From contig MFES01000002.1 in NCBI GenBank assembly GCA_001779955.1, positions 2,843 to 18,382 of the forward strand: a DNA stretch of 15,540 nt, in the 5' to 3' direction. The stretch is from Candidatus Doudnabacteria bacterium RIFCSPHIGHO2_02_FULL_46_11 (GTDB taxonomy: Bacteria; Patescibacteriota; Doudnabacteria; UBA920; 2-02-FULL-46-11). Made by a program: the position numbers and the translations under genes. Under the pieces are notes generated by a model. It saw nothing but the letters and a program-made list of their open reading frames with translations. It searched no databases and had not been told where the DNA came from. Position 1 is the stretch's first letter. Each line of letters starts with the position of its first letter. Of this stretch, positions 11,992-15,540 are shown one piece after another.

Positions 11992-12229
11992 GCAAACTAT
12001 CGTCGAGCCATTTACGACCCTGACCAGACTTCAAGAATTTTTCTCTTCTTAAAGCCTCGTTTTTTGTCGCGAATGTTTCTTCGTAAATCAACGTCCACGG
12101 CCTATTGTGTCGTGTAAACTTGTTTGTCCCTGAATTGTGTTCTACTACTCGTTCTACTCCAGTTTTTGAACTTGCGCCTATATACCGCTTACCGTTTTTC
12201 TGACTTTTTAGAACGTAGATATAAAACAT
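11978..12229 (-). CDS. GIY-YIG domain protein (UPF0213 type)
   Basis: This 83-residue single-domain GIY-YIG nuclease-like protein has FYIYVLKS (the GIY strand), KRYIGAS (the YIG strand), an Arg-containing helix ERVVEHNSG, then WTLIYEE with the conserved Glu, and the EALRREKFLKSGQGRKWL end. The usual DLxRR before EHN is here KTGVER, so one of two Arg is missing. It lies inside the tRNA-Asn repeat region. Its ATG follows the broken-tRNA piece GACTGT after four A. Its last codons (LVRG and stop) are read from a copy of the tRNA 5' end. Small proteins of this type are common in Patescibacteria and resemble homing endonucleases; mobility at this site is inference. Confidence 0.85.
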   Translation of the reverse strand: MFYIYVLKSQKNGKRYIGASSKTGVERVVEHNSGTNKFTRHNRPWTLIYEETFATKNEALRREKFLKSGQGRKWLDDSLLVRG

Positions 12230-12234
12230 TTTTT

Positions 12235-12398
12235 ACAGTCTCCGCCGGAGGCGGATCAGCCTATGGCTGAGATTGCTTCCTGCCTGTCGGCAGCTGCCGT
12301 TGAGCATACACCGCCTTGGGGCTCGAAGGTCCCGCGGTGGCGGGAATCCTATCGGTGAAAAAACCATGGTTCTGCGAAGCAGATTTCTTACCCCCGAA
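12235..12398 (-). pseudogene. tRNA-Asn 5' half split by three palindromic inserts
   Basis: Four pieces of the tRNA-Asn gene occur in the correct order: acagtc (12235-12240), gattgct (12271-12277), ctgccgttgagc (12294-12305) and tacccccgaa (12389-12398). Joined, they reproduce 35 contiguous nt of the intact gene (11819-11853) without a mismatch. The inserts are 30 nt (hairpins TCCGCC/GGCGGA and TCAGCC/GGCTGA), 16 nt (CTGCC/GGCAG) and 83 nt (hairpin TCCCG/CGGGA on the minus strand, plus CGCCTTGGGGCTC). The copy stops after the second anticodon base, and the GIY-YIG gene begins there. Confidence 0.7.
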
Positions 12399-12480
12399 TA
12401 GAGTGCTTATGCGGCGAACACTAGAACATTATATTGCAGGTTTAACTATTTTTCAAGCCGCCGAGCCGCTTTCCCCGGGT

Positions 12481-12552
12481 TTGTTTTAGGCGTATTATTT
12501 AGATATAAACATTCAGCGACGTACGTACATAGGTACGTACCTGCATACGTAT
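12481..12552 (+). promoter_or_regulatory. Promoter and triple-palindrome operator of the AbrB-like gene
   Basis: TTGTTT (12481-12486), 17 nt, TATAAA (12504-12509). Between the likely transcription start and the ATG (12553) lie three 8-bp self-palindromes at exact 12-bp intervals: GTACGTAC (12521-12528), GTACGTAC (12533-12540) and ATACGTAT (12545-12552). No SD is present. Regular spacing suggests cooperative binding, probably autoregulation. Confidence 0.65.
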
Positions 12553-12756
12553 ATGAAAAAACAAAACAAAAATGTTAGAAAATTAACTAAGGTCGCAAGC
12601 CACAGCTTTGCGGTTGTCATCCCGCCGGAAATAATCCGCCAGTTAAACTGGCGGGAACGTCAAAAACTAGTTATAAAGCGTGTCCACGGCGGCGTGGTTA
12701 TAAGAGATTGGCGTCGTCCTGCGACTCGTCCTGCAAAACCTGCGACGGGCAGGTGA
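12553..12756 (+). CDS. AbrB/MazE/SpoVT-like DNA-binding protein
   Basis: In this 67-residue protein, residues 9-52 form a swapped-hairpin AbrB domain: KLTKVASHSFAVVIPPEII, then RQLNWRERQKLVIKRVHGGV with VIRDW. The Ser-Phe-Ala-Val-Val-Ile-Pro centre and hydrophobic-basic alternation are typical. The domain usually serves as antitoxin or transition-state regulator, but no toxin gene is adjacent. The C-terminal tail RRPATRPAKPATGR comes from a GC-rich repeat-like stretch (12713-12754). The codons for RQLNWR form a perfect palindrome, CCGCCAGTT-A-AACTGGCGG (12636-12654). Both look like repeat sequence absorbed into the gene. Confidence 0.75.
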   Translation: MKKQNKNVRKLTKVASHSFAVVIPPEIIRQLNWRERQKLVIKRVHGGVVIRDWRRPATRPAKPATGR

Positions 12757-12767
12757 GGGTTTTTAGT

Positions 12768-12819
12768 TTGACATAAATCTATTTTAGTAGTATAATTAAA
12801 CCTCCAATAACACGGAGGT
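12768..12819 (+). promoter_or_regulatory. Consensus promoter and SD-masking hairpin of the 12824-13096 gene
   Basis: TTGACA (12768-12773), 17 nt, TATAAT (12791-12796) is a perfect sigma-70 consensus. Just downstream ACCTCC (12800-12805) is complementary to GGAGGT (12814-12819), which is the SD for the GTG start at 12824. A short loop of 8 nt separates them. If transcription starts at or before 12801 the SD would be masked. Confidence 0.7.
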
Positions 12820-12823
12820 AATT

Positions 12824-13096
12824 GTGCGAAAAACGGAGTTCTGGATGGGCTTGTCCGGCTTCATGGGCTTTACGTTCTTCCTGATCGCCAACTTTTCCGA
12901 TTTTTTCCTTGGCCTGAATGTTCTGGCGGGATGCATTCAGCTTCTGCTGAATGCGTTCGTGTTGGTCAGCTGGTTCAAGGGGTATCGGGAAAAGCATGGC
13001 TTTTGGAAATTCGTGGCCGCAGTCGGGGTTGCCGTTCCCGTTTTCATGGGCGGCATTACCTTGGCGCGGGTAATATTGCCGGCCGTGTTCAACTGA
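12824..13096 (+). CDS. Small three-helix membrane protein
   Basis: This 90-residue hydrophobic protein is of no known family. Helices lie at about 8-28 (MGLSGFMGFTFFLIANFSDF), 29-50 (LGLNVLAGCIQLLLNAFVLVSWF) and 61-86 (FWKFVAAVGVAVPVFMGGITLARVIL). A basic loop KGYREKHG sits between the second and third, which predicts a cytoplasmic loop. The start is GTG, fixed by a strong SD (GGAGGT) 4 nt upstream. The gene has a perfect consensus promoter and its stop codon overlaps a 13-bp terminator, so it is a stand-alone transcription unit like the orphan at 10361-10882. An opposite-strand frame in the same region is a shadow. Confidence 0.75.
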   Translation: MRKTEFWMGLSGFMGFTFFLIANFSDFFLGLNVLAGCIQLLLNAFVLVSWFKGYREKHGFWKFVAAVGVAVPVFMGGITLARVILPAVFN

Positions 13097-13130
13097 CCGC
13101 CAGCCGATAAGTCGGCTGGCGGTCTTAGCA
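13095..13130 (+). terminator. Terminator of the 12824-13096 gene
   Basis: GACCGCCAGCCGA (13095-13107), loop TAAG, TCGGCTGGCGGTC (13112-13124): 13 perfect pairs overlapping the TGA stop. The following tract (TTAGCATTTT) is only moderately T-rich. Confidence 0.85.
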
Positions 13131-13163
13131 TTTTGGGCAATGTTTTCTTTAGTTAAAAAACGA

Positions 13164-13176
13164 GTTATAATACAGG
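13164..13176 (+). promoter_or_regulatory. -10 region upstream of VKOR
   Basis: GTTATAATACAGG with TATAAT at 13166-13171 is identical over 13 nt to the sequence at 9258-9270. The -35 is weak. A leader of about 40 nt leads to the ATG at 13218. Confidence 0.55.
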
Positions 13177-13217
13177 GGAGCAAAGGTCTTTAACGAAATA
13201 AACAACAATCAAATAAT

Positions 13218-13610
13218 ATGGCCTATATTGTTTTAATTGCCACCTTAGCCGCCGTCGGCATTATCAATACAGCTTATTTAAGCTATCATAGCATCACAAA
13301 AAAACCGGTAACTTGTTTGTTTTTTCCGCCGGAATGGTGCCAAAAAGTCCAGTCCAGCAAATTCAGTAAAACTTTGGGAATTCCAAATTCCATGGCTGGC
13401 TTTGCAATTTACTTGGCGATTTTTGTTCTATCCCTGCTTTACTTCCAGGGCGAGGTTAGCTTTACTCCGATTCGGTGGCTTATTGTTATCGGCTTTGCCT
13501 TTTCGATGCACTTCACTTTAATTCAGGCATTTGTTTTGCGGGCCTTTTGCACCTGGTGCGTTCTGTCGGCGATCGATTTTACGCTGATGTTTATTATCCT
13601 GTTTAGCTAA
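13218..13610 (+). CDS. Vitamin K epoxide reductase (VKOR) family thiol oxidoreductase
   Basis: This 130-residue protein has four predicted helices. The redox centre CTWC (C111, C114) sits at the start of the last helix. The loop pair C33 and C41 (TCLFFPPEWCQKVQSS) is followed by KTLGIPNSMAG, the usual VKOR order of two loop cysteines, a GIPN segment and the CxxC. Bacterial VKOR takes electrons from DsbA-like proteins and passes them to quinone, making disulfides in exported proteins. It is a single-domain version without a fused thioredoxin. A partner DsbA is not visible in the window. The CcdA-like gene at the left edge moves thiol electrons in the opposite sense. Confidence 0.92.
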   Translation: MAYIVLIATLAAVGIINTAYLSYHSITKKPVTCLFFPPEWCQKVQSSKFSKTLGIPNSMAGFAIYLAIFVLSLLYFQGEVSFTPIRWLIVIGFAFSMHFTLIQAFVLRAFCTWCVLSAIDFTLMFIILFS

Positions 13611-13677
13611 ATGGCCGAACAAGAGCGGCTATCCACTTTTTCTTTTAGGTTTGTTATGATAAAAGATATCTGGGCCG

Positions 13678-13950
13678 ATGTTGAAACATATACAAATTGT
13701 AATTACCGGAGCGGTCCAAGGGGTGAGTTTCCGTTATTTTGCCAAACAACAAGCCGATGAACTAGGCCTCACTGGTTTTACGGAAAACAGACCCGACGGC
13801 TCCGTATATATAGAAATCGAGGGCGGCGAAGAGAATTTGCAAAAATTTTTGGATTGGTGCAGGAGCGGGCCCAACCATGCTCAAGTTAAGGATGTGATAG
13901 TCGAAGAAGGCCGGCCAAAAGGTTATGCAATTTTCGAAATAAAAAACTAA
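13678..13950 (+). CDS. acyP: Acylphosphatase
   Basis: This 90-residue protein is the usual length for the family. It hydrolyses acyl-phosphates such as carbamoyl- or acetyl-phosphate. The phosphate-binding loop GAVQGVSFR (11-19) supplies catalytic R19. N37, in GFTENRPDGSVYIEIEG, is the second catalytic residue that orients water. The C-terminus ends in the expected FEI strand. The start ATG (13678) is the first in frame and lacks a clear SD. The structured element A begins 8 nt after the stop. It is a housekeeping or moonlighting enzyme with no evident tie to its neighbours. Confidence 0.93.
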   Translation: MLKHIQIVITGAVQGVSFRYFAKQQADELGLTGFTENRPDGSVYIEIEGGEENLQKFLDWCRSGPNHAQVKDVIVEEGRPKGYAIFEIKN

Positions 13951-13957
13951 AACCAGT

Positions 13958-14048
13958 GTCCAGTAGTAGAAGTTCAATCGTCCGCCGACCCAACGGTACA
14001 AAAGATTCGGCGTCCGAAACAAACAAGTATTGAACTTCACTACCGGAC
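13958..14048 (+). other. Inverted-repeat element A
   Basis: The left arm (13958-13978; starts GTCCAGTAGT, ends AAGTTCAAT) pairs with the right arm (14029-14048; starts ATTGAACTTC, ends CCGGAC), with one A-C mismatch and one bulged A. Inside, CGCCGA (13983-13988) pairs with TCGGCG (14007-14012). A following CGAAACAAACAAG resembles CGAACACAAAAC in element D. The second inner helix seen in B and D is missing. It fills the space after the acylphosphatase stop and abuts element B. Strand is given in the sense of the following gene. Confidence 0.6.
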
Positions 14049-14049
14049 T

Positions 14050-14190
14050 ACCCCGTAATACAATCTCGATTGTGTTCCGCTAAATCTTAATTTTTTATCG
14101 GAAGTACGGGGTCAACCAACAATTTAATCAGTAAGGTAAATCTTTCTGGAACACAAAACATTAAGATTTATCGAGATTGTTATACGGGGT
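14050..14190 (+). other. Inverted-repeat element B, candidate structured RNA over the yjbQ start
   Basis: Outer stem: ACCCCGTA (14050-14057) with TACGGGGT (14183-14190), a 2x2 internal loop, then ACAATCTCGAT (14060-14070) with ATCGAGATTGT (14170-14180). Inner helices: TGTGTTCC (14071-14078) with GGAACACA (14148-14155), and TAAATCTTAAT (14081-14091) with ATTAAGATTTA (14160-14170). Their order a-b-a'-b' is that of a pseudoknot. A second TACGGGGT (14105-14112) inside can compete for the left arm. The right arm includes the first two bases of the GTG start of yjbQ, so folding would affect translation. Confidence 0.7.
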
Positions 14191-14578
14191 GCATAATCTA
14201 AGCGTAAAATCAACAGAAAAAAAACAGGTTTTGGATATAACCGATAAGCTGGGTGAATTTTTGCCAAATGAAAACGGGCTTTGCCATTTATTTGCCAAGC
14301 ACACGACCACAGCCCTGACCACGGCCAATTTGGATCCGGGTACGGATTTAGATCTGCTTGATGCCTTTGAGGCCATGATGCCAAAACTTAATTACAGGCA
14401 TCCGCACAACCCCGGACACGTGGGTAGCCATATTTTATCTTCGATGGTGGGAACTTCGCTTATTATTCCCGTGGAAGATGGGCAATTGGTTTTGGGTAAT
14501 TGGCAAAGAGTGGTGCTGATAGATTTTGACGGGCCGAAGGACAGGCAGATAATTTTAACTTTTATCAAAACTGAATAA
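14189..14578 (+). CDS. yjbQ: YjbQ (UPF0047) family protein
   Basis: This 129-residue protein starts at GTG 14189 (MHNLSVKSTEKK). An in-frame TTG at 14177 lies inside the repeat arm of element B and is less likely. Family marks are FAKHTTTALTTANLDPGTD (35-53), HNPGHVGSHILSSMVGTS (73-90) with H81, IPVEDGQLVLGNWQ (93-106), and the ending FDGPKDRQIILTF. YjbQ proteins form trimers with a His-based metal site and show weak thiamine-phosphate synthase activity in some studies; their main role is unclear. No usual SD is seen; the start is buried in the outer stem of element B, so translation may depend on that structure. Confidence 0.88.
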   Translation: MHNLSVKSTEKKQVLDITDKLGEFLPNENGLCHLFAKHTTTALTTANLDPGTDLDLLDAFEAMMPKLNYRHPHNPGHVGSHILSSMVGTSLIIPVEDGQLVLGNWQRVVLIDFDGPKDRQIILTFIKTE

Positions 14579-14585
14579 AAAGTCG

Positions 14586-14898
14586 ATCCTGTATAACTTC
14601 CCCCAGCATGTTCTTCTACACTTATGTTTTGCAAAATGCAGAGAACAAAAGTATATACGTAGGTTATACTAGCAACCTCAAAAGAAGACTGGAAGAACAT
14701 GAAACTAACCACCTCTTTACTAACAAGTTCCGTCAACCATTTAAATTAATATACTATGAAGCCTGCATCAAAATGGTCGATGCCAAACGCAGGGAAAAAT
14801 ACTTCAAGACTACTCAAGGTAAAAGATTCTTAACAATTAGATTAAATGAGTATAAACGCACAGAGTAGCGTTTGGCTCTGGGGGTAAATATACAGGAT
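14586..14898 (+). other. Inverted-repeat element C carrying the GIY-YIG gene
   Basis: Arms: ATCCTGTATA (14586-14595) with TATACAGGAT (14889-14898), a 4x4 internal loop ACTT/TAAA, then CCCCCAG (14600-14606) with CTGGGGG (14878-14884). The 10+4+7 layout is the same as in element D. The loop contains the complete GIY-YIG gene, whose ATG is 2 nt from the left arm. The right arm ends on the first two bases of an ATG (14897) that reaches a stop after four codons (MNPV), as if a former gene start. The element begins 7 nt after the yjbQ stop. Confidence 0.7.
14608..14868 (+). CDS. GIY-YIG domain protein (UPF0213 type) inside element C
   Basis: This 86-residue GIY-YIG protein has FYTYVLQNA, SIYVGYTSNLKRRLEEHE with the catalytic-type Arg pair intact, FKLIYYEA with the conserved Glu, and AKRREKYFKTTQGKRFL. 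It is better conserved at the Arg than the copy at 11978-12229 and is probably an active nuclease fold. There is no SD; the ATG follows the left arm of element C by one base. Its place within the loop of inverted repeats shared with three neighbouring gene-less elements suggests that it could act in their movement, as homing endonucleases do. That is inference. Confidence 0.88.
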   Translation: MFFYTYVLQNAENKSIYVGYTSNLKRRLEEHETNHLFTNKFRQPFKLIYYEACIKMVDAKRREKYFKTTQGKRFLTIRLNEYKRTE

Positions 14899-14900
14899 GA

Positions 14901-15047
14901 ATCCCGTATAACTTCCTCGATTGTTCTCCCGATCAATCTTGGGCTAAGCAGAGTAACACGGGAATTAAGAAAGAATATATTAAAAAAACCTTGTTAACCT
15001 CGGGTCGAACACAAAACCCCAAGATTATCGAGGTAACTATACGGGAT
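14901..15047 (+). other. Inverted-repeat element D, candidate structured RNA over the doxX start
   Basis: Outer stem: ATCCCGTATA (14901-14910) with TATACGGGAT (15038-15047), a 4x4 internal loop ACTT/TAAC, then CCTCGAT (14915-14921) with ATCGAGG (15027-15033). Inner helix a: TGTTC and CCCGA (14922-14932) with TCGGG and GAACA (15000-15011). Inner helix b: AATCTTGGG (about 14935-14943) with CCCAAGATT (about 15018-15026). The a-b-a'-b' order is the same as in element B, and the bases differ in a compensating way. ACGGGA (14958-14963) can also pair with the left arm. The right arm takes in AT of the doxX ATG, and GAGGT (15030-15034) inside it may be the SD. Confidence 0.7.
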
Positions 15048-15492
15048 GAACAAATATCAAAAGAAATTAGTTTTCGCGCTACGCATCACTATCGGCTGGC
15101 TTTTCTTGTATGCCGGTATTACTAAAGTTCTCAATCCGGATTGGTCGGCGGCTGGCTACTTAAACAATGCCCAGAGCTTTACCGGATTTTATCAATGGCT
15201 GGCTTCGGACAATATGATAGCCATAACTAACTTCGCTAACGCCTGGGGCTTAACCATTATCGGATTTTTACTGCTGGTCGGGCTTTTTGTGCGCTGGGCT
15301 TCCATCGCCGGCGCAGTCGTAATGATGCTCTATTATTTTCCGATACTTAATTTTCCTAAAGTAGGCGATCATTCTTATATAGTGGACGAACATATCATTT
15401 ATGCCGTAGTTTTGCTATTATTAGGGGCGTTAAAGGCAGGAGAATATTGGGGCTCCGAAGATTGGGGCAGGAAACTATTAAAGCGTCGATAA
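15046..15492 (+). CDS. DoxX family membrane protein
   Basis: This 148-residue protein has four predicted helices (about 9-29, 60-80, 84-101, 115-133). The DoxX signature is clear at the N-terminus: ALRITIGWLFLYAGITKVLNP (11-31). NFANAWGLTIIGFLLLVGLFVR and AGAVVMMLYYFPI follow. DoxX/DoxD proteins are associated with quinone-linked sulfur or redox processes and with membrane oxidoreductase complexes, but for most members the role is not known. The start ATG (15046) forms part of the right arm of element D. The next gene begins 3 nt after the stop, so the two are in one operon. Confidence 0.88.
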   Translation: MNKYQKKLVFALRITIGWLFLYAGITKVLNPDWSAAGYLNNAQSFTGFYQWLASDNMIAITNFANAWGLTIIGFLLLVGLFVRWASIAGAVVMMLYYFPILNFPKVGDHSYIVDEHIIYAVVLLLLGALKAGEYWGSEDWGRKLLKRR

Positions 15493-15495
15493 TTT

Positions 15496-15540
15496 ATGGC
15501 AGAAGACAGTTCGAGAACGGTTAAAATATGGGCCAGCGTT
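15496..15540 (+). CDS. Start of an unidentified gene (runs off the right edge)
   Basis: ATG at 15496 opens a frame of 15 codons to the window end (MAEDSSRTVKIWASV). It lies 3 nt after the doxX stop and is very probably co-transcribed with it. The stretch is too short to assign. Confidence 0.55.
   Translation, partial: MAEDSSRTVKIWASV

Noticed and set aside
12235..12398. CRISPR array
   Set aside because: Repeated pieces are tRNA fragments and unequal palindromes, not regular repeats with unique spacers, and there are no cas genes.
12779..13183. 134-residue minus-strand frame opposite the small membrane protein gene
   Set aside because: No SD or family likeness; the plus-strand gene has a consensus promoter, SD and terminator.
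13958..15047. Integron attC sites as an explanation for elements A-D
   Set aside because: The layout (imperfect arms around single genes) is reminiscent, but the RYYYAAC/GTTRRRY core sites are absent and no integrase is in the window.
14050..15047. Group I intron or known small ribozyme
   Set aside because: Elements B and D (about 140-147 nt) are too short for a group I core, and I could not match the P, Q, R, S blocks or the twister or HDV consensus.

Overview
The window looks like chromosomal DNA of a Candidate Phyla Radiation (Patescibacteria, Parcubacteria-like) bacterium. This is inference. The grounds are many very small membrane proteins, AT-rich low-complexity repeats inside genes, many short palindromes, two tiny UPF0213-type GIY-YIG proteins, promoters placed for leaderless mRNAs, and a tRNA gene with an encoded CCA end. 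No 16S gene is present to settle it.

Left third (1-5640): a copper-response region. Two CsoR-type repressor genes (1020-1289 and 5349-5606, both minus) each lead an operon. Each promoter has its -35 and -10 boxes wrapped around an ATACCCC-N3-GGGGTAT operator. Operon 1 runs csoR, a small secreted membrane protein, a DUF1573 protein, and a partial CcdA/DsbD-like electron carrier that leaves the window at base 1. A DUF3105 protein is divergent (1347-1859). Operon 2 runs csoR2, a frameshifted pseudogene, a small membrane protein, a CPH-type (CopB-like) copper P-type ATPase, a Met-rich membrane-anchored protein and another small membrane protein. Together they suggest sensing, export and extracytoplasmic binding of Cu/Ag.

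Middle (5686-10196): small membrane proteins, a CPBP protease translationally coupled to a CREST-like membrane hydrolase, a P-loop kinase-like protein, a quinone-type dihydroorotate dehydrogenase carrying a Cys where class 2 enzymes normally have Ser, a YdeI-like protein and a PQ-loop-like membrane protein. Several genes have a -10 box 6-7 nt from the start codon, as expected for leaderless mRNAs.

Accessory stretch (10260-13124): a GC-rich orphan gene with its own promoter, strong Shine-Dalgarno (SD) and terminator; a RelE/RelB-type toxin-antitoxin pair; a tRNA-Asn(GUU) gene surrounded by broken tRNA-Asn copies, palindromic inserts and a GIY-YIG gene; an orphan AbrB-like regulator with three evenly spaced palindromes before its start; and a second self-contained small-gene unit.

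Right end (13166-15540): VKOR, acylphosphatase, YjbQ, a second GIY-YIG gene, DoxX and the first codons of another gene. The intergenic DNA from 13958 to 15047 is almost wholly filled by four related inverted-repeat elements (A-D) with arms of about 21 nt. Three of them end on the first two bases of an RTG start codon. B and D carry two interleaved, compensating inner helices, which is a pseudoknot topology. C holds the GIY-YIG gene in its loop. This A-D family is the best candidate for an undescribed system.
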